DNA of 64,000 nucleotides from Actinomadura rubrisoli (lineage in GTDB: Bacteria > Actinomycetota > Actinomycetes > Streptosporangiales > Streptosporangiaceae). Each line of letters opens with the position of its first letter. Positions within the stretch are counted from its first letter, which is position 1. Shown here piece after piece: positions 40,751 through 48,589 of the stretch. Location: positions 1 through 64,000 of the forward strand of contig NZ_SMKU01000009.1 of NCBI RefSeq assembly GCF_004349215.1, read 5' to 3'. Made by a program: the position numbers and the translations under genes. Under the pieces are notes generated by a model, which saw nothing but the letters and a program-made list of their open reading frames with translations, searched no databases and was not told where the DNA came from.

Positions 40751-42592
40751 ATGGGCATCCAGGAACAGCGGGCCGAACTCGACCGGGCCGTCGAGGGCCG
40801 GACGATCTGCACCACCCTGGCGGCCACCGCCGAGCGGCACGGCGGCAGGCCCGCCTACTCCGACCGGATCGACGGCGAATGGAGGACCCTGACCTGGGCC
40901 GACACCCGGACCCGGGCGCTGGAGACCGCCGCCGGCTTCGCCGCGCTCGGCCTCGAACCGGGCGACGTCGTCGCGCTGATGATGCCCAACCGCTCCGAGC
41001 ACGTCCTGGCCGACCTCGGCGCCGTCCACGCGGGCGGCACCCCCACCACCGTGTACGCGACGCTCCCGCCCGACCAGGTCGCCTACATCGCGGGCCACTG
41101 CTCCGCCAGGTACGCCGTCCTGGACGGCCGGGACCAGCTGGACCGCTGGCTGCCCGTCCTCGACCGCCTCCCCGCCCTCCGCAAGATCATCGTCGTGGAC
41201 GCCGCCGCCTGCCCGCCCGGCGACCGCTTCCTCACCTGGGACGCCTTCACCGGCCTCGGCCGCGCGCGCCTGGCCGCCGACCCCGCCGGAATCGACCGCC
41301 GCTGGCGCTCCGTCCGCCCCGGCGACACCGTCACCCTGCTCTACACCTCGGGCACGACCGGCGACCCCAAGGGCGTCCTGATCACGCACTCGATGGTCCT
41401 GCACGAGGCCGCCTTGGTGAAGCGCACCTCGATCCTGCCCGACCACCCGTCCGGCATCTCCTACCTGCCGTTCGCCCACATCGCCGACCGCGTCCTCAGC
41501 TACTACCTGCCCGTCGGCCTGGCCGCCCACGTCCACTTCTGCCCCGACCCCACCCAGCTGACCAGCATCCTGCCGGACGTGCGCCCGCACTCCTTCTTCG
41601 GCGTCCCCCGCGTCTGGGAGAAGATCATGGCCGGGATCCAGGCCGTCCTGTCCGCCGAGCAGGACCCGTCCAGGAAGGCCGCGATCGCGGGCGCCCTGGA
41701 GGCGGGCCGCGCCCACGTCCGCGCCCAGGAGCACGGCGGCACCCCGGACCCCGGGGCCACCGCCGCGTTCGAGGCCGCCGACAAGGCCGTCCTCGCCCCC
41801 ATGCGCGCCCTCCTCGGCCTCGACCGCGTCCTCCAGGCCTCCAGCGCCGCCGCACCGCTGCCCGTCGAGGTCGCCCGCTTCTTCGCGGGCCTCGGCCTGA
41901 AGATCTTCGACGCCTACGGCATGACCGAGACGACCGGCGCCGTCACCGCCAACCTCTCCGACTCCTTCAAGCTGGGCACCGTCGGCCGCCCCCTCCCCGG
42001 CGTCGAGCTGACCCTCGCGGCCGACGGCGAGATCCTCGTCCGCGGCGCCACCTGCACCCCCGGCTACCTCGGCCGCCCCGACGCCACCGCCGCCCTCATC
42101 GACGCGGACGGCTGGGTCCGCACCGGCGACGTCGGCCGCCTGGACGCCGACGGCTTCCTCACCGTCGTCGACCGCAAGAAGGAACTGATCATCACCGCGG
42201 GCGGGGAGAACATCGCCCCGTCCCCCATCGAGAACCACCTCAAGGAGCACCCCCTCGTCGGCCAGGCCCTCGCCTACGGCGACCGCCGCCCCTACGTCGT
42301 CGCCCTCATCACCCTCGACGGCGAGGTCGCCCCCGTCTGGGCCGCCGCCCACGGCATCGACTCCACCGGCCTCGCCGCCCTCGCCGAGCACCCCCTCGTC
42401 CTGGACGAGATCGCCAGGGCCGTCGACGACGCCAACGCCCGCCTCGCCCGCGTCCAGCAGGTCAAGAGGTGGCGCCTGCTCCCCGCCGAGTGGACCGCCG
42501 AGAGCGAGGAGCTCACCCCCACCCTCAAGCTCAAGCGCCGCGTCGTCCACGGCAAGTACGCGAGCGCCATCGACGCCCTCTACACCCCGTAA
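40751..42592 (+). CDS. Long-chain acyl-CoA synthetase (AMP-forming)
   Basis: 613 residues, FadD15-like. ANL motifs: YTSGTTGDPKGVLITH (AMP loop, about residue 197), FGVPRVWEKIMAGIQ, FDAYGMTETTGAVT, GWVRTGDVGRLDADGFL and DRKKELIITAGGENIAPSPIE. The last is the bubblegum/long-chain group motif. It activates a fatty acid to acyl-CoA at the cytoplasmic membrane face. The second half uses C at nearly every third position, more extreme than its neighbours. AGGGGC precedes ATG 40751. tRNA-Sec starts 17 bases downstream. Confidence 0.9.
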   Translation: MGIQEQRAELDRAVEGRTICTTLAATAERHGGRPAYSDRIDGEWRTLTWADTRTRALETAAGFAALGLEPGDVVALMMPNRSEHVLADLGAVHAGGTPTTVYATLPPDQVAYIAGHCSARYAVLDGRDQLDRWLPVLDRLPALRKIIVVDAAACPPGDRFLTWDAFTGLGRARLAADPAGIDRRWRSVRPGDTVTLLYTSGTTGDPKGVLITHSMVLHEAALVKRTSILPDHPSGISYLPFAHIADRVLSYYLPVGLAAHVHFCPDPTQLTSILPDVRPHSFFGVPRVWEKIMAGIQAVLSAEQDPSRKAAIAGALEAGRAHVRAQEHGGTPDPGATAAFEAADKAVLAPMRALLGLDRVLQASSAAAPLPVEVARFFAGLGLKIFDAYGMTETTGAVTANLSDSFKLGTVGRPLPGVELTLAADGEILVRGATCTPGYLGRPDATAALIDADGWVRTGDVGRLDADGFLTVVDRKKELIITAGGENIAPSPIENHLKEHPLVGQALAYGDRRPYVVALITLDGEVAPVWAAAHGIDSTGLAALAEHPLVLDEIARAVDDANARLARVQQVKRWRLLPAEWTAESEELTPTLKLKRRVVHGKYASAIDALYTP

Positions 42593-42609
42593 CCGTCTAA
42601 GATCGCCAC

Positions 42610-42705
42610 GGAGGCGTGCGAGCGCCTGGTGGCCTCCACGGTCTTCAAAACCGATGGTCCCGAGCACCTCGGGACGGCGGGTTCGATCCCCGCACGCCTC
42701 CGCCA
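42610..42705 (+). tRNA. selC: tRNA-Sec (anticodon TCA)
   Basis: An 8-bp acceptor stem (42610-42617 with 42694-42701), a T-arm GCGGG-TTCGATC-CCCGC, and a long variable arm (GTCCCGAGCACCTCGGGAC) are all visible. The anticodon stem CGGT/ACCG encloses CTTCAAA, anticodon TCA. The discriminator G is followed by an encoded CCA. The 8-bp acceptor and big variable arm are diagnostic of bacterial tRNA-Sec rather than a suppressor. It reads UGA for selenocysteine with SelB. Confidence 0.97.
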
Positions 42706-43123
42706 CCCGCTCTCTCCTTTCTCGGTCGCCCCTGTAGAGAACCGCATATCGGACGGGCCGCCGCTACCGCCCGGCGCGAGAGCGGCCCGGCGGTCTGAGC
42801 GACTCGGGCCACGGCTTGCTGAACAGCTTGGCAACGGTCTGCGGCGCGCGGGCGTCGTAGGGGTCGGCGTTCCTGGTGGTGAGGGTCGCCCATCGGTCAC
42901 CTTTTTCAACCTTGGTGCCGCCGCCGGTCCGCCCCCGTAAGATCTCGGGGGTGCGGCCAAAGCGGGCGGAAAGCCGCAGCGCCCCCCGTACTGAGCCGCT
43001 GTGGGAGCACGACGGCCATCGCGGGCGCGATCCGGGGGAGGTCATTCCGGCGCGCCGCTAGACGCCCCCGGAGCAGGCCGCGAGCGGGGTGACGGCGAGC
43101 ATCTGCACTAAGGAGAAGGAGCC
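42706..43123. other. Gap between tRNA-Sec and the endolysin-like genes
   Basis: No secure gene. A minus-strand frame (42764-43045) has a protein-like middle (KGDRWATLTTRNADPYDAR) but no start or ribosome site; a plus-strand 36-residue frame at 42950 is equally weak. CCCCCG/CGGGGG at 42931-42950 forms a small hairpin. This could be worn-out phage or plasmid DNA next to a tRNA. Confidence 0.4.
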
Positions 43124-43291
43124 GTGACGGATACCGAACGCAGCGACGCCCTGGAGGCCAGGCTGCTCGACGGGACGGACCAGCATCCGGACGTCCACCT
43201 GCCGGGCGCGCCGGACGAGGAGGTCCTGCTGGCCGAGAAGTACGGCGATCAGGACCCGGACGGCGTCTTCCGTGGGGAGGGACGAGGCTGA
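43124..43291 (+). CDS. Small acidic protein before the CHAP gene
   Basis: 55 residues from GTG 43124 with AAGGAGAAGGAG upstream. It is acidic and proline-containing (LLDGTDQHPDVHLPG, DEEVLLAEKYGDQDPDG), without cysteines or hydrophobic segment. Its TGA overlaps the CHAP ATG by one base, so the two are coupled. Function unknown; such small genes precede lysis proteins in phage modules. Confidence 0.7.
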   Translation: MTDTERSDALEARLLDGTDQHPDVHLPGAPDEEVLLAEKYGDQDPDGVFRGEGRG

Positions 43292-44094
43292 TGGGCACGG
43301 CTGCGGCCATGCTGGCCCAGGCCCGCAAGTCCATCGGGATGTCGGGCCGGCCGAACACCATCACACGCGAGTACGCGGGCAGGCACGGGGACGAGTTCCT
43401 GCGCGCCTCCTGGTGCGACATGGCCGTCACCTACTGGGCACGCCACAGCGGCAACGCCGGCGCCGTCCTGCTCGCAGGTGACCGGGCCTACACCGTCTGG
43501 CACGCGGAGGACTTCCAGAAGGCCGGACGCTGGCACAGCGGGACGACCGCCGAGGTCAACCGCGCCAAGCCGGGGGACATCGTGTTCTTCGACTGGGGCA
43601 CGTCCGACTCGCTGGGCGCCATCGACCACGTGGGCGTGGTCGAGAAGGCCCTCGGCGGCGGGCGCGTGCAGACGATCGAGGGGAACACCTCGGACAAGTG
43701 CCTGCGCAGGGTGCGGGGCGCCGGCACGATCGCCGGGTACGGACGACCGGCGTACAGCGATGAGGAGGACGACATGCCGCTTTCCAGCGACGACCTGAAG
43801 AAGATCCGCGACATCGTCTGGAACACCGATACCGCCCCCGCCCCGGCGGGAGCGGCGAAGGACAACCCGACGTGGCGGCACGTCAATCTGATGCGGGACA
43901 CCTACAGTGCGGTCCGGGAGGTCCAGGCGGCGGTGGCCAAGCTCGCGCAGCAGTCCCCGGACGTGGACGCGGCCGAGGTCGCCCGGCTCGTCCTGGCGGG
44001 CCTCACCCCCGAGTCGATCGCCGCCGCGATCCCCGACGAGCACGCCGAGCACGTCGCCACCGCGCTCGGCAAACGCCTCACCTCCGGCGGATAG
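43291..44094 (+). CDS. CHAP-domain endolysin-like protein
   Basis: 267 residues. An N-terminal CHAP amidase/peptidase domain (about 1-150) has its nucleophile in ASWCDMAVTYWARHSG (Cys near 42) and the histidine in GAIDHVGVVEKAL (about 114), with VQTIEGNTSDKC after. The C-terminal part (about 165-267) is helical (SDDLKKIRDIVW, VREVQAAVAKLAQQS), resembling the tail of actinophage lysins. There is no signal peptide, so release would need a holin or a contractile particle. It cleaves peptidoglycan cross-bridges or amide bonds. It lies shortly after tRNA-Sec. Confidence 0.88.
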   Translation: MGTAAAMLAQARKSIGMSGRPNTITREYAGRHGDEFLRASWCDMAVTYWARHSGNAGAVLLAGDRAYTVWHAEDFQKAGRWHSGTTAEVNRAKPGDIVFFDWGTSDSLGAIDHVGVVEKALGGGRVQTIEGNTSDKCLRRVRGAGTIAGYGRPAYSDEEDDMPLSSDDLKKIRDIVWNTDTAPAPAGAAKDNPTWRHVNLMRDTYSAVREVQAAVAKLAQQSPDVDAAEVARLVLAGLTPESIAAAIPDEHAEHVATALGKRLTSGG

Positions 44095-44149
44095 CCGACA
44101 CCCCCACCCGCGTCCGGGACGGGGATCGGGCTGGACGTACGGTGAGGGG

Positions 44150-44341
44150 ATGAGGCGGCGCAAGGTGGCGTACGGGATCATGATGGGGACGTGCCTCACG
44201 CTGTTCGTCCTGGCCTGGGCGGTCGTCCGGCGGTTCTCGCCGCCGGCGGCGGTCGCGATGTCGGTCGTGGCCATGGTGATCCCGCCGTTCGCGGCCGTGG
44301 TGGCGAACTGGAACGTCGACCGGGAGGACGAGCGCGACTGA
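44150..44341 (+). CDS. Small two-helix membrane protein, DUF3099-like
   Basis: 63 residues with GGTGAGGGG before the ATG. Two hydrophobic helices (GIMMGTCLTLFVLAWAVV and AVAMSVVAMVIPPFAAVVA) follow a basic start, ending VANWNVDREDERD. The IPPFAAVVAN segment recalls the end of the DUF3099 protein at 320-652. It lies 10 bases before the TRIC-like gene and is probably co-transcribed. Confidence 0.75.
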   Translation: MRRRKVAYGIMMGTCLTLFVLAWAVVRRFSPPAAVAMSVVAMVIPPFAAVVANWNVDREDERD

Positions 44342-44351
44342 GGGGGGAGCG

Positions 44352-44978
44352 GTGACGGGTCCGGGCGTCGCGTGGCTCCTGGACCTGGCCGGGATCTTCG
44401 TATTCGCGGTGTCGGGGGCGCTGGCGGCGGTGCGGCAGCGGCTGGACGTCGTGGGCATGGTGGTGCTGGCCGAGATCACCGCGCTCGGCGGAGGGATCCT
44501 GCGGGACCTGCTGATCGGGTCCGTGCCGCCGACGGCGTTCACGAGCCTCGGGTACGTGCTGGTGCCGCTGTCGGCGTCTGGGCTGGTGTTCTTCTGGCAT
44601 CCGCAGGTCACGCGGCTGCTGCCGGCGGTGCTGCTGTTCGACGCGGCGGGGCTCGGGCTGTTCTGCGCGACCGGGACGCTGAAGGCCCTGGACCACGGGC
44701 TGTCGCCGCTGCATTCGGTGCTGCTCGGCGTGGTGACCGCGGTGGGCGGGGGCATTCTGCGGGACATGCTGAGCGGGCAGATCCCGTCGGTGCTGTACGA
44801 CCGGCAGCTCTATGCGCTCCCGGCGATGCTGGGCGCGGCCGTGACCGCGGCCGCGTGGGCGGCGGATCTGCACGGCGGCACCGTCACCGCGGGCGCCGCC
44901 TTGCTGGCGTTCGCGCTGCGGGTGCTGGCGCTGCGCTACGGCTGGCGGACCCCGCGTCCCCGCGGGGTCCCTGACTAG
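44352..44978 (+). CDS. TRIC/UPF0126-family cation channel protein
   Basis: 208 residues with seven predicted helices in two repeats of a three-helix unit. The family marks are FAVSGALAAVRQRLDVVGM and its repeats TALGGGILRDLLIG and TAVGGGILRDMLSGQIP, the duplicated GGGxxRD motif. Prokaryotic members are trimeric monovalent-cation channels. It starts at GTG 44352 just after the 63-residue membrane protein. Confidence 0.92.
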   Translation: MTGPGVAWLLDLAGIFVFAVSGALAAVRQRLDVVGMVVLAEITALGGGILRDLLIGSVPPTAFTSLGYVLVPLSASGLVFFWHPQVTRLLPAVLLFDAAGLGLFCATGTLKALDHGLSPLHSVLLGVVTAVGGGILRDMLSGQIPSVLYDRQLYALPAMLGAAVTAAAWAADLHGGTVTAGAALLAFALRVLALRYGWRTPRPRGVPD

Positions 44979-45022
44979 GGGCTCGTTCGCTACCAGCGGG
45001 TTCGGCGGGTACGGTTCCGGAT

Positions 45023-45835
45023 ATGGGGCGGATCACCGTGCGCAAGCCCGTTCTGAGGCTGAGCACCAGCGGGACGGGCGGACGGCGTCCCGACACGCTC
45101 GCGGTGGAGGAGCCGCTGGAGATCCGCGTGGCGGGCAAGCCGCTCACGATCACGATGCGGACGCCCGGGCACGACTTCGACCTGGTGGCGGGGTTCCTGG
45201 CGGCCGAGGGGATCATCGGGGCGGCCGGGGACCTCACGGCGATGCGCTACTGCGCCGACACCGCGCAGCAGAACACCCTGGACGTGGCGCTGGCGCCCGG
45301 GGTGCCGCCGCCGGACGAGTCGATGACGCGGGCGTTCACGACGACGAGCGCGTGCGGGGTGTGCGGGAAGTCGAGTATCGAGGCCCTGCGCGCGGACCGG
45401 CCGTACGAGGTGGCGGACGATCCCGTCCGGCTCACGCCCGGGGTCCTCGCGGCGCTGCCGGAGCGGCTGCGGGAGGCGCAGCGGGTCTTCGACCGGACGG
45501 GCGGGCTGCACGCGGCCGGACTGTTCGACGCCGAGGGCGGGCTGATGGCGGTGCGGGAGGACGTGGGCCGGCACAACGCGGTCGACAAGGTGGTGGGCTG
45601 GGCGCTGCGGGAGGGCCTGCTGCCCCTGTCCGGGCGGGTCCTGATGGTGAGCGGGCGGGCCTCGTTCGAGCTGACCCAGAAGGCGATGGCGGCGGGGATC
45701 CCGGTGCTGGCGGCCGTCTCGGCGCCGTCGTCGCTGGCGGTGGAGCTCGCCGAGGACGCCGGGATGACGCTCGTCGGGTTCCTGCGCGGCGAGACGATGA
45801 ACGTCTACGCCGGTGCCGAGCGGATCATCCGCTGA
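45023..45835 (+). CDS. fdhD: Formate dehydrogenase accessory sulfurtransferase FdhD
   Basis: 270 residues. FdhD hands a sulfur from IscS to the Mo-bisMGD cofactor of formate dehydrogenase. The catalytic cysteine pair is in SACGVCGKSSIEAL, preceded by MRTPGHDFDLVAGFLAAEG and followed by VREDVGRHNAVDKVVGWAL and SGRASFELTQKAM. Length is normal. It stands alone here, but moaA, mobA, DUF6457, selB, selD and tRNA-Sec in the same window serve the same enzyme type. Confidence 0.95.
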   Translation: MGRITVRKPVLRLSTSGTGGRRPDTLAVEEPLEIRVAGKPLTITMRTPGHDFDLVAGFLAAEGIIGAAGDLTAMRYCADTAQQNTLDVALAPGVPPPDESMTRAFTTTSACGVCGKSSIEALRADRPYEVADDPVRLTPGVLAALPERLREAQRVFDRTGGLHAAGLFDAEGGLMAVREDVGRHNAVDKVVGWALREGLLPLSGRVLMVSGRASFELTQKAMAAGIPVLAAVSAPSSLAVELAEDAGMTLVGFLRGETMNVYAGAERIIR

Positions 45836-45914
45836 CCCGCACCAGGGCCTTGGTGGCGAGGGTCACGCGCGCCGGGGCTTGACCGGGGTCCGGGACGCGC
45901 GGTTAATTAACATT

Positions 45915-46760
45915 GTGTCCAATAATGTGGCGCTCGCCCGCATCGACAGCCCGGCGGAGCTTGAGCGATTCCGTGAGATGCAGCGCCTGTGCTACGCGTG
46001 CGCCGACGAGGTCGCGGCCACCCTCGAACCGGGCGTGACCGAGCGCGAGGCGTGCCGGCGCATGCGCCGCTGGCTGCGCGCGCACGGCGTGGACGACTGG
46101 CTGCACACCCCGTTCGCCTGGTTCGGCGACCGGTCGGCGTTCAGCGGCTTCAAGGTGCCCACGCAGTTCCTCCCCAGCGGGACGCGGCTGGAGGAGGGGA
46201 TGCCCTACATCCTCGACATGGCGCCGGTGAAGCGCGGCTACTGCGCCGACATCGGGTACGGCGGCGTCCTCGGCGAGAACCGGATCTGGGAGCAGGTCGA
46301 CGCCGACCTCGCCGCGTACCGGACGCTGATCCTGGACCTGGTGCGCGAGCGGCGGACGTTCGCCGACGTCTACGCCGAGGTCGACGCCCTCATCGAGCGG
46401 CAGGGGTACGAGAGCGAGCACCGCAAGTACCCGGGGCGCGTCATCGGCCACCAGGTCGGCGTCATCGGCGGGATACTGCCGAAGCGCGTCGGTTTCCCGT
46501 TCGGTGTACGGTTCCTGCAGACCATCGGCCGCGAGCTGGTCAAGGAGCGCCTGGAAGGGCGCTCCCCGCTCTGGAACGGGGCGTCGCGGTCGCAGCATCC
46601 GCCGACGCCGGGCCTGTGGGCGGTGGAGCCGCACATCGGCTTCCGCGGCGTCGGCGTCAAGTTCGAGGAGATCCTCGTGGTCACCGAGGACGACGCGTAC
46701 TGGCTCGACGACGACCTGCCCCACGTGCACCGGTGGGCGCGACGGAAGGCTTCCGCATGA
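45915..46760 (+). CDS. M24-family metallopeptidase-like protein
   Basis: 281 residues with the pita-bread fold of methionine/Xaa-Pro aminopeptidases. MPYILDMAPVKRGYCADIGY carries the first metal Asp residues, GRVIGHQVGVIGG the His, and LWAVEPHIG and GVKFEEILVVTEDD the Glu residues. The GTG at 45915 follows TTAATTAACATT with no ribosome site, so translation may be leaderless. Its stop overlaps the ephD start (ATGA). Substrate unknown. Confidence 0.87.
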   Translation: MSNNVALARIDSPAELERFREMQRLCYACADEVAATLEPGVTEREACRRMRRWLRAHGVDDWLHTPFAWFGDRSAFSGFKVPTQFLPSGTRLEEGMPYILDMAPVKRGYCADIGYGGVLGENRIWEQVDADLAAYRTLILDLVRERRTFADVYAEVDALIERQGYESEHRKYPGRVIGHQVGVIGGILPKRVGFPFGVRFLQTIGRELVKERLEGRSPLWNGASRSQHPPTPGLWAVEPHIGFRGVGVKFEEILVVTEDDAYWLDDDLPHVHRWARRKASA

Positions 46761-48514
46761 CGGCGACGACCAGGCGGCGCGTCCGGGGCGACGGTGTGGA
46801 CCTGGCCGTCTACGAGCAGGGCGACCGGTCGCGTCCGACCGTCCTGCTCATGCACGGGTACCCCGACACCCATGCCGTCTGGGACGAGGTGGCCGGACGG
46901 CTCGCCTCGCGGTACCACGTCGTCCGCTACGACGTGCGCGGCGCCGGGGCCTCGTCCCGGCCGTTCGGGCGCAAGCGCTACACCTTCGACTACCTGATGG
47001 CCGACATGCGGGCGGTGCTGGACGCCACCGCTCCCGACCGAAAGGTTCACCTGGTGGGGCACGACTGGGGCTCGATCCAGTCGTGGGAGGCGGCCTGCAC
47101 GATGCCGGACCGCTTCGCCTCGTTCACCTCGATCTCGGGACCGTGCCTGGACCACGTCGCGCACTGGACGCGGCACAAGATGGCCCGTCCCACGCCGGGG
47201 AACCTCAGGCTGGCGGCCGGGCAGGGCCTGCGGTCCTGGTACATCTACCTCTTCCAGACGCCGGTGCTGCCGGAGCTGCTGTGGCTGGCCGGGCTGTCCA
47301 GGCCGTTCGCGCGCGCTCTGGAGATCGGCGAGGGCGTCCGCCCCCGTGACGGGCATCCGGCCCGGACGATGGCGCGCGACGGAGCGTCCGGCGTCGGCCT
47401 GTACCGGGCCAACATGGTGCAGCGGCTGCGCAAGCCCCGCGACCGGCGCACGGACGTGCCGACGCAGGTCATCGTCCCGACCAAGGACCTGTTCGTCTCG
47501 CCGCACCTGGTGGGCGGGCTGGCCGGGCGCGTGCCGAACCTGTCGCTGCGGCCCATCGCCGCCGGGCACTGGGTGCCGCGCAGCCATCCGGACGTGATCG
47601 CCCGCTGGATCACCGAGCACATCACGGGCGTCCAGGGCGGGCCGCTCACCGCCGCCGAGTCCCGCGCGCTGCGGCGCGCCCGGGTCGGGCCGGAGCGGCG
47701 CCCGTCCGAGGGATCCCTGGTCGTCGTCACGGGCGCGGGCAGCGGCATCGGGCGCGCCACCGCGCTGGCCTTCGCCGAGCGCGGCGCCGAGGTCGTCGCC
47801 GCCGACCTCGACCTCGCCACCGCCCAGCGGACGGCCGAGCTGGCGGGCCTCCTCGGCCCGGCGGGCCACCCCTATCAGGTGGACGTGTCGGACATAGACG
47901 CCATGGAGGACTTCGCCAAGTCGGTCCTGCACGGGCACGGGGTCCCGGACGTCGTGGTCAACAACGCCGGGATCGGCATGGCCGGCCCCTTCCTCGACCA
48001 CTCGGCGGACGACTGGCGCAGGGTCCTGGACGTCAACCTGTGGGGCGTCGTCCACGGCTCGCGGCTGTTCGCGGCGCAGATGGTGGAGCGCGGGCAGGGC
48101 GGCCACATCGTCAACACCTCCTCGGCCGCGGCGTTCACCCCGTCCCGGACGCTGCCCGCCTACGCCACCAGCAAGGCGGCGGTGCTGATGCTGTCGGAGT
48201 GCCTGCGCGCCGAGCTGAGGGGCAAGGGCATCGGGGTCAGCGCGATCTGCCCCGGCATCGTCGACACGGGCATCACCAGGGCGTCCCGGTTCGTCGGGGT
48301 GGACGGCGACCAGGAGGCGCGGAGCCGGGAGCGCGCCTCCCGCGCCTACGCCCGCCGCGGCTTCGGCCCGGAGGGCGTCGCGAAGCAGATCGTCGCCGCC
48401 GTCCGCGACGACCGGGCCCTGGTGCCGGTGACGCCCGAGGCGCGGCTGGGCTACCTCGCCTCGCGCCTGTCCCCCGCCGCGATGCGCCTGCTCGCCCGCC
48501 TCGACGTCGGCTGA
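46757..48514 (+). CDS. Alpha/beta hydrolase - SDR fusion (EphD-like)
   Basis: 585 residues in two domains, the length and order of mycobacterial EphD. Residues 1-300 are an epoxide-hydrolase-like alpha/beta hydrolase (LLMHGYPDTHAVWDEV, nucleophile Asp in LVGHDWGSIQSWEA, catalytic His in AAGHWVPRSHPD). Residues 315-585 are a classical SDR (VVTGAGSGIGRATALAF, VNNAGIGMAG, Ser-Tyr-Lys in NTSSAAAF and YATSKAAV). In mycobacteria EphD acts on mycolate-type lipids; this organism need not have mycolates, so the substrate is open. It is coupled to the M24 gene. Confidence 0.9.
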   Translation: MTATTRRRVRGDGVDLAVYEQGDRSRPTVLLMHGYPDTHAVWDEVAGRLASRYHVVRYDVRGAGASSRPFGRKRYTFDYLMADMRAVLDATAPDRKVHLVGHDWGSIQSWEAACTMPDRFASFTSISGPCLDHVAHWTRHKMARPTPGNLRLAAGQGLRSWYIYLFQTPVLPELLWLAGLSRPFARALEIGEGVRPRDGHPARTMARDGASGVGLYRANMVQRLRKPRDRRTDVPTQVIVPTKDLFVSPHLVGGLAGRVPNLSLRPIAAGHWVPRSHPDVIARWITEHITGVQGGPLTAAESRALRRARVGPERRPSEGSLVVVTGAGSGIGRATALAFAERGAEVVAADLDLATAQRTAELAGLLGPAGHPYQVDVSDIDAMEDFAKSVLHGHGVPDVVVNNAGIGMAGPFLDHSADDWRRVLDVNLWGVVHGSRLFAAQMVERGQGGHIVNTSSAAAFTPSRTLPAYATSKAAVLMLSECLRAELRGKGIGVSAICPGIVDTGITRASRFVGVDGDQEARSRERASRAYARRGFGPEGVAKQIVAAVRDDRALVPVTPEARLGYLASRLSPAAMRLLARLDVG

Positions 48515-48589
48515 CCGGACGTCGACTCGCCGCGAGCGGACGTGGTCCGGGCCCGGGACGGCGCCTAGGGTGATCTTCCGGAGGTGCTC

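Noticed and set aside
42764-43045. Minus-strand frame after tRNA-Sec
   Set aside because: The middle looks protein-like, but no start or ribosome site is visible; kept only as a note in the gap entry.
42610-44100. Prophage attachment pair at tRNA-Sec
   Set aside because: I found no second copy of the tRNA 3' end nearby and no integrase, so no att sites are annotated.
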